This document shows positions 35,420 to 42,897 of a stretch of DNA of 64,000 bases, one piece after another (within the stretch, counting starts at the first letter, position 1; every line of letters starts with the position of its first letter). Origin of the DNA: JAXHMM01 sp964528445 (GTDB taxonomy: Bacteria > Bacteroidota > Rhodothermia > Balneolales > Balneolaceae). The stretch covers positions 62,001 to 126,000 of the forward strand of contig CAZGSL010000001.1 of the NCBI GenBank assembly GCA_964528445.1, in the 5' to 3' direction. The notes beneath the pieces are model-generated. The model saw only the letters and a program-made list of their open reading frames with translations, made no database searches and was not told the origin of the DNA. Made by a program: the position numbers and the translations under genes.

Positions 35420-36628
35420 CTACGCGGCCAGTACCCGCGATACCTCTTCCGCGGCGTCTTTCAGCAGCACGGCCGAGATCACGTTCAGGTCCGACCGGTC
35501 AATTATCTCCTTCGCCTCCTCGGCGTTGGTGCCCTGAAGGCGGACGATGATGGGTACGTTTTCCACCTTCTGGGCGATCTCGGGATCCTTGACCGCCTCA
35601 ATCACCCCGTTGGCGACCCGGTCGCAGCGTACGATGCCACCGAATATATTTATAAGGATGGCGCGGACGCTTTCGTCTTCCAGGATGATTCGGAAGCCGT
35701 TTTTCACCGTCTCCACGTTGGCGCTGCCGCCCACATCGAGGAAATTGGCCGGCTCGCCTCCGGACAGCTTGATGATATCCATGGTGGCCATGGCCAGTCC
35801 GGCGCCGTTCACCATGCATCCCACGTTTCCGTCCAGTTTGATGTAGTTCAGTCCGAATTCGGAGGCCTCCAGCTCAATAGGGTTCTCCTCGGATTCGTCC
35901 CGAAGTTCCTCGATCTCCCCTTGCCGGAAGAGGGCGTTGTCGTCGAAGGTCATCTTGGCGTCCAGTGCCAGCACGTCGTCGCCAGGTGTAAGTACCAGAG
36001 GATTGATCTCCACCAGGCTGGCGTCGGTCTCCTCGTAGCAGCGATAGAGCGCTATGATTAATTTCACGGCCTTCTTGAAGGCGCCGCCTTCCAGGCCAAG
36101 TGCGAAAGCCAGACGGCGCGCCTGGTTGTGCTGCAGGGCCATGCCGGGCTCCACCCACTCCTTGACGATTTTGTCGGGAGATTCCTCGGCCACCTTCTCG
36201 ATTTCCATTCCTCCCTCGGTGGAGGCCATGATCACATTCTTGCTTTTGGAGCGGTCCAGCAGAATGCCCAGGTAAAACTCCTGTGTGATGTCTACCCCGT
36301 CGGTAACGTAGATTCGCTGCACTTTCTGGCCTTCCTCGCCTGTCTGGGCGGTTACCAGCACGTCATCCAGCAGGGAATCGGCTGCCTCGCGCACCTCGTC
36401 AACAGTATCGCATAGAATCACACCCTTTGCGCCGCTCTCCTTCGTTCGGCCCTTCCCGCGTCCCCCGGCGTGGATCTGGGCCTTGACTACGAACAGAGTG
36501 GCGCCGTCGGCTTTCATCTCTTCGGCCGCCGTTACGGCGTCCTCCACGGTTGTGGCGGCGACACCTGCGGGTACGGCTACATCATGTGCTTTCAGGATCT
36601 CCTTGGCCTGGTATTCGTGTATCTTCAT
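35420..36628 (-). CDS. sucC: Succinyl-CoA ligase (ADP-forming) subunit beta
   Basis: TCA-cycle enzyme subunit that binds nucleotide and, with SucD, interconverts succinyl-CoA and succinate with ATP formation. The 402-aa protein begins MKIHEYQAKEILKAHDVAVP. The ATP-grasp motif KAQIHAGGRGKG, EINPLVLTP, GNVGCMVNGAGLAMATMD, LDVGGSANVE and NIFGGIVRCDRVANG are all present. Length is normal. sucD is not adjacent: the gene is bounded by convergent bshA and, 90 bp upstream, by the end of the histidine kinase. It is therefore expressed on its own. Confidence 0.97.
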   Translation of the reverse strand: MKIHEYQAKEILKAHDVAVPAGVAATTVEDAVTAAEEMKADGATLFVVKAQIHAGGRGKGRTKESGAKGVILCDTVDEVREAADSLLDDVLVTAQTGEEGQKVQRIYVTDGVDITQEFYLGILLDRSKSKNVIMASTEGGMEIEKVAEESPDKIVKEWVEPGMALQHNQARRLAFALGLEGGAFKKAVKLIIALYRCYEETDASLVEINPLVLTPGDDVLALDAKMTFDDNALFRQGEIEELRDESEENPIELEASEFGLNYIKLDGNVGCMVNGAGLAMATMDIIKLSGGEPANFLDVGGSANVETVKNGFRIILEDESVRAILINIFGGIVRCDRVANGVIEAVKDPEIAQKVENVPIIVRLQGTNAEEAKEIIDRSDLNVISAVLLKDAAEEVSRVLAA

Positions 36629-36718
36629 GTTACAAAAGGGTGAATCGGTTAATTGCCTGCAGATGAATTCCGCCGGAAGTATACCAAGTATAGGCGGTAA
36701 AAAAAAGAAGAGCGGCGT

Positions 36719-37651
36719 TCAATGCCCGCGCATGCGCACCTCGAACGTGATGCCTTCGGTCGCGGAGTTGTTGGCCAGCAGGACGCTGTATCCCATCTCC
36801 CGGGCGTAGGCTACGCACTTGGGCAGTCCGAGTCCCACTCCCCGGGCCTTGTTGGAGAAGAAGGGGTAAAACATTTTGGGGATGTAATTCTCCGGTATGG
36901 GCGCGCCGTAATTGGTCACGCGGATGGTCTCCTCGTCAAACGTTACGGATACGGGTCCCCTGGGGTCCCCCGAGTGTTCCAGGGCGTTTTCCAGGAGCTC
37001 CTCCAGGATACCCCGCAGCAGCACATAATCGCTCTCCAGGGTCCGGAGGCCGTTGGCGATGATTACGTTCACGCGTTCCCGCTGTTCGGAGGCAAGCTCC
37101 CTGAGGATGCTGTCCATAAAATCCCTGATGTTGAAATCGGAGATCTGGACGGTCAAATCCTTGGCCAGCGTATTGAGGTCCGCCAGGATCTTCCTGAAGT
37201 CATCCAGCCCGCTCTCCATTTCGCTCAGGTATTCGCGCTGCTTGTCGTCCAGCGGCTGCTCAGACAGAAGCTCGGCGTAACCGCTGATCCCGTTGAGGGG
37301 AGAGTGAAAGCGGTGGACCAGCAGCCGGGCCATCTCCCGCTGAAGCTCGAAGAAATCGAAATTCTGATCGATCCCCACGGGGGAGAACGTGGTCTTGATA
37401 TAGGTGTGGTCGTTGAGGTTCAGCTTCTCCTCGTGAATCCGGTAGTACTGGTTTTCCCGCTCCCATATTACCGAGCTTCTCACCACCCGGTGCGGGGTGA
37501 AGAGCTCATCCAGACTTCTGCCGGAATCGGGGTCGATTCCCAGCACGCGGCGGGCGGCCCGGTTGGCGTACAATATTTTTTTCTCTGAGGCATCGGTTAT
37601 GAGAGCGGGATTCTCATAGCCGTTGATCAGGGATTGAATAAACTTATCCAT
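36719..37651 (-). CDS. PAS-domain sensor histidine kinase next to the flagellar operon
   Basis: A 310-aa cytoplasmic histidine kinase without membrane segments. An N-terminal PAS domain lies at about residues 10-95 (NPALITDASEKKILYANRAARR). The H-box is VHRFHSPLNGISGYAEL, with the likely phospho-acceptor His113. A HATPase domain has the N-box ELLENALEHS and G-box KARGVGLGLPKC; the G1 box is NYGAP rather than DxGxG, a variant seen in other kinases. It is transcribed away from flgB over a 381-bp gap that contains a sigma-54 promoter. The size and setting resemble FleS/FlrB kinases that activate NtrC-type flagellar regulators. No response regulator gene is in the window, so that role is inference. 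Confidence 0.88.
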   Translation of the reverse strand: MDKFIQSLINGYENPALITDASEKKILYANRAARRVLGIDPDSGRSLDELFTPHRVVRSSVIWERENQYYRIHEEKLNLNDHTYIKTTFSPVGIDQNFDFFELQREMARLLVHRFHSPLNGISGYAELLSEQPLDDKQREYLSEMESGLDDFRKILADLNTLAKDLTVQISDFNIRDFMDSILRELASEQRERVNVIIANGLRTLESDYVLLRGILEELLENALEHSGDPRGPVSVTFDEETIRVTNYGAPIPENYIPKMFYPFFSNKARGVGLGLPKCVAYAREMGYSVLLANNSATEGITFEVRMRGH

Positions 37652-37893
37652 TGGTCCGGTCGGTCCCTAAATGGGAGAAATCCAGCCGCTGATGAAACGG
37701 CCGTTGCTGAAAACCTTACTAGATCGATTTTTCATGCTCTATATCTCACTGATTGTATGAAAAAATACAGATAGTTGCACCTCCTGCCCTCCCCCGGGCG
37801 CATAGCCCGGCGACCGGCACCGGGACAGGCTGTCTAAAACGGTTATCAGCAGGCGCTCAAGAGATCTTAAGAAGGAATTTGCCGGCAGATAGC

Positions 37894-37913
37894 TTTTCCG
37901 CCGGCCGGGAAAA
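37894..37913. promoter_or_regulatory. Candidate upstream activator site (dyad) for flgB
   Basis: TTTTCC (37894-37899) and GGAAAA (37908-37913) form a 6-bp dyad with an 8-base GC-rich centre. It lies 77 bases (from GGAA) upstream of the -24 element. A similar TTCC-N7-GGAA dyad occurs at 63737-63751, 79 bases from the -24 element of the right-edge promoter. Spacing fits an enhancer-binding protein; its identity is unknown. Confidence 0.4.
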
Positions 37914-37984
37914 TTTTGCCAGCGGCACGTTTCGTCCTCCCCGCCTACCCCCCTTTTACGCCCCGGAGACCCATCCCGTCAGCG

Positions 37985-37999
37985 TGGCACGGCAATTGC
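37985..37999 (+). promoter_or_regulatory. Sigma-54 (-24/-12) promoter of the flgB operon
   Basis: TGGCACG at 37985-37991 and TTGC at 37996-37999 match the sigma-54 consensus TGGCACG-N4-TTGC with exactly 10 bases between GG and GC. Transcription would start near 38011, about 22 bases before the flgB ATG at 38033. No comparably good sigma-70-type or FliA-type box was seen between it and flgB. Confidence 0.82.
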
Positions 38000-38032
38000 C
38001 TTCCTCTTTACACGAACTAAGACGGAGGTGCT

Positions 38033-38380
38033 ATGAAACTGCTTGAAAATCAACATACCGCGCTTCTTGCCAAGGCGATGGATGCCTATACGCTGAGGCA
38101 GAAAATTACCGCTTCCAACGTAGCGAACCTGGATACGCCGGGATACAACAAACGCTCGGTCTCCTTTGAGGAGGAACTGCTGAAAGCGGCCGACAGCGAT
38201 ATGGGCCAGAGCACCATCGACTCGGTCCGCCCCGAAGTCGTGGAGTCCGACCAGGCGCCAGTCCTGGAGGAGGAGATGCTGGAGATGGCCGATACCCAGG
38301 TTCGGGTGAACATGGTAACGCGCGCGCTTCGCCAGAATTTTGAACTGATACGCTCCGGCATAACCGGCCGGACGGGATAA
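38033..38380 (+). CDS. flgB: Flagellar basal-body rod protein FlgB
   Basis: Proximal rod subunit, exported through the flagellar type III system and assembled in the periplasm. The 115-aa protein has the flagellar rod/hook N-terminal motif ITASNVANLDTPGYNKRSVSF (about residues 23-43 overall) and the C-terminal amphipathic helix RVNMVTRALRQNFELIRSGI. It is the first gene of the large plus-strand flagellar operon. It follows a sigma-54 promoter and has a GGAGGT ribosome site 5 bases from the ATG. Slightly shorter than the usual 130-140 aa, but both terminal helices are complete. Confidence 0.95.
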   Translation: MKLLENQHTALLAKAMDAYTLRQKITASNVANLDTPGYNKRSVSFEEELLKAADSDMGQSTIDSVRPEVVESDQAPVLEEEMLEMADTQVRVNMVTRALRQNFELIRSGITGRTG

Positions 38381-38398
38381 CGGTACGGGGTATCCCTT

Positions 38399-38893
38399 AT
38401 GGAAATTGACCGTTTTTTCTCCGTTTTCAAGACTGCCGGACGCGGGCTTGCCGCCCAGCGGGAACGGATCTCCGTCGCGTCCGAGAACATAGCCAACGCC
38501 AATACCACCAGGGCGGCGGACGGCGGGCCCTACCGGCCGAAAACGCTCCGGCTGTCGGCGGGAGAAGGCAGGCGTTTCGAGCGGACCCTTGAGGAGTCCC
38601 TGCTGCAGATGAACACCACCCAGGCTGAACACAGAGCCGAACCCGGTCAGCCCGAAAGTGAGGGCGGAACCGAAGACCTGGGCCCGAGAGCGGAGGTGGT
38701 GGAGCAGGAACGATACCGTTTTGAATACGATCCCGACCATCCCGACGCCGACGAAAACGGAATGGTCCGCTATCCCGACGTCAATATGGTGGAAGAGATG
38801 ACGCGGATGGTTAGCGCCAACAGGCTCTACGAGGCCAACCTGAGTGTTATCGAGGCGGAGAAGGAAATTATCAAACGCTCATTTGAAATCTGA
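38399..38893 (+). CDS. flgC: Flagellar basal-body rod protein FlgC
   Basis: Rod subunit, 164 aa. The N-terminal motif is RISVASENIANANTTRAADG (FlgC usually has ENLANANTTR in this place), followed by GGPYRPK. The C-terminal VRYPDVNMVEEMTRMVSANRLYEANLSVIEAEK is the FlgC/FlgG-type helix that packs against the N-terminal helix. The middle (about residues 70-110) is Glu/Gly-rich and a bit longer than in E. coli. It lies 18 bp after flgB and 8 bp before a small unknown gene. Confidence 0.95.
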   Translation: MEIDRFFSVFKTAGRGLAAQRERISVASENIANANTTRAADGGPYRPKTLRLSAGEGRRFERTLEESLLQMNTTQAEHRAEPGQPESEGGTEDLGPRAEVVEQERYRFEYDPDHPDADENGMVRYPDVNMVEEMTRMVSANRLYEANLSVIEAEKEIIKRSFEI

Positions 38894-38901
38894 CAACCAA
38901 T

Positions 38902-39129
38902 ATGGAAACACGAGGAATCGGCGGTTTTCAGGAGTTCACAAACAACCTGATCAACAAAGCCGGGAACACACCGCAGGCGGAGGGAAAGGATCTCTCGGAA
39001 GCCGAGCGAAACATGATCGAGAGCAAGTTCAAACCTGGGAACAGCCCCATTGACCTCTACGGTTCGTCCGGAAATGTCCGCACCGAAAACCCCGGTGCCA
39101 AAGGGGGGAACATCGACTTCACCGTCTAA
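38902..39129 (+). CDS. Small protein of unknown function in the flagellar operon
   Basis: A 75-aa soluble protein between flgC (8-bp gap) and fliE (18-bp gap), on the same strand and in good operon spacing, so it is probably a real gene. I do not recognise it. The N-terminal part is polar and probably helical (GGFQEFTNNLINKAG, then SEAERNMIESKF). The C-terminal third has Gly, Pro and Asn (IDLYGSSGNVRTENPGAKG) and ends in NIDFTV. No membrane segment, signal peptide or cysteine. It is not FlgM-like in the sigma-binding region. A rod-associated factor or an export chaperone would fit the position, but this is a guess. Confidence 0.7.
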   Translation: METRGIGGFQEFTNNLINKAGNTPQAEGKDLSEAERNMIESKFKPGNSPIDLYGSSGNVRTENPGAKGGNIDFTV

Positions 39130-39147
39130 CCAGAAAAGGAGTTCACC

Positions 39148-39471
39148 ATGCCCATTGACATAGGTCCCATCATAAGCAGGCTGCAGCAGCAGATGCCGGG
39201 TGACGAGGGCTTCGGCCGCCCCCGGCAGCTGGAGATCGGGGAAACGGAGGGGGAGAGTTTCTCGGATATGGTGCAGGATGCGATTGAAGATGTTGACGAA
39301 GCCCAGAAAAACGCCGATCAGAAAGTGGAGGATGTGGTGATGGGCCGCTCGGACAATATCCACGAAACCATGATCGCCATGGAGAAGGCCCAGCTGAGCT
39401 TTCAGCTGATGGTGGAAGTCAGAAACAAGGCGATAGAGACCTACCAGGAACTTAGCAGAATGCAGATCTAA
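39148..39471 (+). CDS. fliE: Flagellar hook-basal body complex protein FliE
   Basis: FliE connects the MS ring to the proximal rod and export gate. The 107-aa protein has the family helix FSDMVQDAIEDVDEAQKNAD and the C-terminal motif VVMGRSDNIHETMIAMEKAQLSFQLMVEVRNKAIETYQEL, which is split here only by description. Length is normal. Its ATG has an AAGGAG ribosome site 7 bases upstream. It lies 17 bp before fliF. Confidence 0.95.
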   Translation: MPIDIGPIISRLQQQMPGDEGFGRPRQLEIGETEGESFSDMVQDAIEDVDEAQKNADQKVEDVVMGRSDNIHETMIAMEKAQLSFQLMVEVRNKAIETYQELSRMQI

Positions 39472-39488
39472 ATTTTCAGGATACCTTT

Positions 39489-41132
39489 ATGGCCCGGTTG
39501 ATCGATGCGTTTCAAAATTTCTTCAGTCCCCTGAGCAGTGCCCAGAAGGCGCTGTTTGTGCTTTTCAGCGTGGGGATACTTACGCTGGCCAGTATGCTTT
39601 TTTACTGGGCGCTCCAGCCCAGTTACACGACGCTGTTCGGGTCGCTGGCGCCGGAATCGGCCCAGACCATTGTAGAGGAGCTGGAAGCCGACGGTATTCC
39701 CTATAAGCTGGGAGACAACGGCCGCTCCATCCGGGTGCCACGGTCCCAGGTCTACGACCTGCGGCTGGAATACGCCTCGGAGGGAGCTGCCGGGGCCGAC
39801 CACCAGGGTTATGAACTCTTCGACCAGAACACTTTGGGGATGACCGACTTCATGCAGCGCATCAACAAGAAGCGCGCGATGGAGGGGGAGCTTTCCCGGA
39901 CCATCAATAACCTGGAGCAGGTGGAATCCTCGCGTATCCATATTGTGCTGCCGGAACGCTCCGCATTCCAGGAGTCCACCATAGAGCCCACCGCATCGGT
40001 GATCCTGAACTTGCGGCAGGGAAAGCAGCTGGCTGACGACCAGATCCAGGGTATCGGCGCCCTGATCGCCGGCAGCGTCGAGGGATTGACCATGGAGAAC
40101 GTGGTGCTGCTGGATCAGCTTGGTAACCGTATTTCGGACAATGTACTGATGGGCAGTGAAGGATCCTCGGGGACGGCTCATATGCGCCTGCGGCAGGATA
40201 CCGAGAATTACCTGACCACCAAGGGCCAGAGTATGCTTGACCGGGTACTGGGGCCGGGCAACAGCATCCTGCGCATCTCCACGGATCATAATTTCGACAA
40301 GCTGACCCGCCAGTCCAACCTGATCGATCCCGAAAGCCGCACGATTATATCGGAGGAGAAGCGCACCAGCACCAACAACGACCAGACCCAGCAGCCGGTG
40401 GGCCAGGGCGAGGACGGGGAGGAGCTTCTCTCCACCGACCAGCAGCAGGGAGAATCGACCGTCCAGGTGAGAAATTACGAGGTAAACGAGACCCGGGAGC
40501 AGCTGGAGCGCCAGGTGGGCGAGGTTACGCGGATCAGCGCCTCCATCCTTCTCAACTACAAGACGGAGGAGACCCAGAACGAAGAGGGGGAAACCGTCAC
40601 CGAATTCGTGCCCTACTCCCAGGATGAGATAGCCGACATCCGTGAGGTTATGGAGGGAGCCCTGGGCATCCAGGAGGAGCGCGGGGACCAGCTCTCCATT
40701 ACCCAGATCCGTTTCCAGGACTCCTACCGGAACGCGCCCGGTGATGAGCCTTTCTTTACCGATCCCGTCTCCCTGTTCGAGCTTATCCGCTGGATCGTCA
40801 TGGCGGTCATCTTCCTGGTGGTTTCGGTGATGGTCTACCGGATGACCAAGAACTTCAGCCTGGGCGGCGAGCCCCTGCTGGCACAAGGAGAGAAGGAGGA
40901 GAAAGAGAAACAGCTGTCCGAGGAAGAGCAGCGGTACCTGGAGGGCGAAAGCTCAGAGGAGGAGGATATCTACACCGAGAAATTGAGTGAAGAGGCCAAA
41001 GAGGTGGCCAAGGCCAATGAGATGTCCGATGAGATCAAGGAGTTTGTGGACAAGAACACGCCTGAGGCCGCCAGCTACGTCCGCAGCATGATGAGCGGGG
41101 TTATGAGCAGCGATTCAAAAAAGAACAATTGA
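39489..41132 (+). CDS. fliF: Flagellar MS-ring protein FliF
   Basis: Forms the MS ring in the inner membrane, the base for the C-ring and export gate. The 547-aa protein has an N-terminal membrane helix (about 22-40) and ring-building motifs with GSLAPESAQTIVEELEADGI and YKLGDNGRSIRVP. The conserved SRIHIVLPERSAF stretch is present. A second membrane helix is at about 434-456 (LIRWIVMAVIFLVVSVMVY). The C-terminal tail that binds FliG is acidic and ends in DKNTPEAASYVRSMMSGVM. Length is normal. It overlaps or abuts fliG at its stop. Confidence 0.96.
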   Translation: MARLIDAFQNFFSPLSSAQKALFVLFSVGILTLASMLFYWALQPSYTTLFGSLAPESAQTIVEELEADGIPYKLGDNGRSIRVPRSQVYDLRLEYASEGAAGADHQGYELFDQNTLGMTDFMQRINKKRAMEGELSRTINNLEQVESSRIHIVLPERSAFQESTIEPTASVILNLRQGKQLADDQIQGIGALIAGSVEGLTMENVVLLDQLGNRISDNVLMGSEGSSGTAHMRLRQDTENYLTTKGQSMLDRVLGPGNSILRISTDHNFDKLTRQSNLIDPESRTIISEEKRTSTNNDQTQQPVGQGEDGEELLSTDQQQGESTVQVRNYEVNETREQLERQVGEVTRISASILLNYKTEETQNEEGETVTEFVPYSQDEIADIREVMEGALGIQEERGDQLSITQIRFQDSYRNAPGDEPFFTDPVSLFELIRWIVMAVIFLVVSVMVYRMTKNFSLGGEPLLAQGEKEEKEKQLSEEEQRYLEGESSEEEDIYTEKLSEEAKEVAKANEMSDEIKEFVDKNTPEAASYVRSMMSGVMSSDSKKNN

Positions 41133-42169
41133 CTGTTATGAGCAGCGACACACAGATGATCGACGACATATCGTCGCTTAGCGGCGCCCAGAAGGTGGCC
41201 GTGCTTATGATCTCCCTGGGCGTGGAGAAGGCTTCCTCCGTCCTGAAGGAGTTGAAAGACGACGAGGTGGAGAAAATCACCATCGAGATCGCCAAGATGG
41301 ACAACATCAGTCCGGAGGTGGTCGACGAGGTGGTCAAGGAATTTCACGGACTTATGAACGAGAAGCGGTTTCTCCTGGAGGGTGGAATGGACTACGCCCG
41401 GCACGTACTGAACGAAACCAAGGACCGCTACGAGGTTCGCGGCATGATGAAACGGCTGGAGAGCAAGACCGGGAACGACACCTTCGGAATATTCCAGTCG
41501 GCCGAAACGGCCCAGATTGTCCAGTTCCTCCAGAACGAACACCCCCAGATCGCCGCGGTGATCCTGGCTCACCTGAACCTGAACCGGGCCGCGGAGATTC
41601 TGTCTGCCCTTGAGCCCGAGGCCCAGGGGGAGATTTCCATGAGAATGGCCCGGATGGGATCCATATCGCCCGATGTTATCGAAGAGATCGAAGAGGTGAT
41701 CCGGGACCAGGTCAGCGCCACCTACATGCAGGCCGAGAACATACGGAAGGGCTCCTCCGCCGTGGCCAACATCCTCAACGAGACCGACCTGGCTACCGAG
41801 CGCAGCGTCCTGGAGTCGATCGACAAGATCGATTCTCAGCTGGCGGAGGAGATCAAGAACCAGATGTTCCTCTTCGAGGATATCCTGGAGCTCGAAGACC
41901 GGGACGTCCAGGCTATCATCAGCTCGGTGGACCGCTCGGATCTGGTCGTGGGACTGAAGGGGGTGGCGGACGAGCTGGTGCAGAAGGTCCTGGACAACAT
42001 GTCGTCCCGCGCGAAGGAGATGTTCCTGGAGGATATGGAAGCCAGCGGACCGGTGCACCGGAAGCAGGTCGAGGAGGCCCAGCAGCGTATTGTCAGCGAA
42101 ATCAAGCGGCTTGAGGAGGAGGGACAGATCACCACGCGCAAAGCCGACGCGGAAGAATTGGTTGAATAG
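41129..42169 (+). CDS. fliG: Flagellar motor switch protein FliG
   Basis: C-ring protein that contacts the MotA stator and converts ion flow into torque. The N-terminal SGAQKVAVLMISLGVEKA segment binds FliF. The middle domain carries the EHPQ motif (41537-41548) that contacts FliM. The C-terminal charged helix region is FLFEDILELEDRDVQAIISS followed by LVVGLKGVADELVQKVLDNM. All are intact. The frame begins at TTG 41129, overlapping the fliF stop; ATG 41138 (MSSDTQMIDD) is an alternative 9 bases later. About 343-346 aa, the usual length. Confidence 0.95.
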   Translation: MTVMSSDTQMIDDISSLSGAQKVAVLMISLGVEKASSVLKELKDDEVEKITIEIAKMDNISPEVVDEVVKEFHGLMNEKRFLLEGGMDYARHVLNETKDRYEVRGMMKRLESKTGNDTFGIFQSAETAQIVQFLQNEHPQIAAVILAHLNLNRAAEILSALEPEAQGEISMRMARMGSISPDVIEEIEEVIRDQVSATYMQAENIRKGSSAVANILNETDLATERSVLESIDKIDSQLAEEIKNQMFLFEDILELEDRDVQAIISSVDRSDLVVGLKGVADELVQKVLDNMSSRAKEMFLEDMEASGPVHRKQVEEAQQRIVSEIKRLEEEGQITTRKADAEELVE

Positions 42170-42180
42170 AGAAAACCATT

Positions 42181-42897
42181 ATGGACAGCAAGGTCATCAA
42201 TTCGGAGCAGCTCAATTTCAAGGGGAAGGAGTTCGCCCGCCTCTCCTACGATATGCTGTTTGAGGATCAGGCGTCCGGCGAAGAGGAAAAAAATCCCTCG
42301 CTGGAGGAAGCGGTGGAGGGCATCAGCAGGGAGGAGCTCTCCGAGCGCCTTCGCGAGGTGGAGGAGGAGTGGCGTGAACGCCTGGAGGAGGAGCGGGAAA
42401 AGGCGGCCCGTGCGGCCTACGACCGGGGGAGGAAGCGCGGCAGGAAGGAGGCCGAGTCGTCGATGGAGAAGAACATCTCTACGCTGAAGTCGGCCCTGGA
42501 GAAGGCCGACCGGAAGATTGACGAAATGCTGGAGGAGCTTAAGCCGGAGATGGCCCGGATGGTATTTGACCTGGCCGAGAAGGTGGTCCGGGTTCCCCTG
42601 AAAGACGAGGGTATACGCCGGAAGGTAAGCAGTGAGATAAAGGAAGTTCTGGACAAGCTGGAGGAGGGAATCCGGGTAAAAATCAAGGTTTCTGAAAGCG
42701 ATTACCTGGCGGTGGAGGAGAAGCTTGGGGATTGCGGGAACCGGGTGGAACTTACGTCCGGCGAAGAGCTGAATCCCGGGGAGTACTCCATTGACACCCG
42801 GAAGGAGAGGGTGGTGAAGCGTTTTACAAAGATCCTGGACGATTTCAGGGAATCCGTGGCATTGACAGACGACAAATCGTACAACGAGGTGGCCTGA
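42181..42897 (+). CDS. fliH: Flagellar assembly protein FliH
   Basis: A 238-aa FliH family protein, the peripheral-stalk-like regulator of the FliI ATPase. It has a long charged helical middle (EELSERLREVEEEWRERLEE, then GRKRGRKEAESSMEKNISTL) and the C-terminal globular region KPEMARMVFDLAEKVVRVPL with VKIKVSESDYLAVEEKL. This resembles the VspE/AtpE stalk fold. It lies 11 bp after fliG; its TGA overlaps the ATG of fliI by one base. FliH is poorly conserved, so position and domain style carry much of the call. Confidence 0.88.
   Translation: MDSKVINSEQLNFKGKEFARLSYDMLFEDQASGEEEKNPSLEEAVEGISREELSERLREVEEEWRERLEEEREKAARAAYDRGRKRGRKEAESSMEKNISTLKSALEKADRKIDEMLEELKPEMARMVFDLAEKVVRVPLKDEGIRRKVSSEIKEVLDKLEEGIRVKIKVSESDYLAVEEKLGDCGNRVELTSGEELNPGEYSIDTRKERVVKRFTKILDDFRESVALTDDKSYNEVA

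Larger units (their letters stand above)
37652..38032. promoter_or_regulatory. Flagellar intergenic control region
   Basis: This 381-bp gap between the histidine kinase and flgB holds no convincing gene. From left to right it contains an AT-rich patch (37652-37775) that probably carries the kinase promoter, and a palindrome TGCCGGCA near 37880. Next come a dyad TTTTCC-N8-GGAAAA at 37894-37913 and a sigma-54 promoter at 37985-37999. The last element is a strong ribosome site GGAGGT 5 bases before the flgB ATG. Layout fits an enhancer-bound activator working on sigma-54 RNA polymerase. Confidence 0.6.

Noticed and set aside
37753..38046. 97-aa plus-strand frame in the flagellar control region
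   Set aside because: It covers the sigma-54 promoter and the flgB ribosome site, runs into flgB and has no family likeness.
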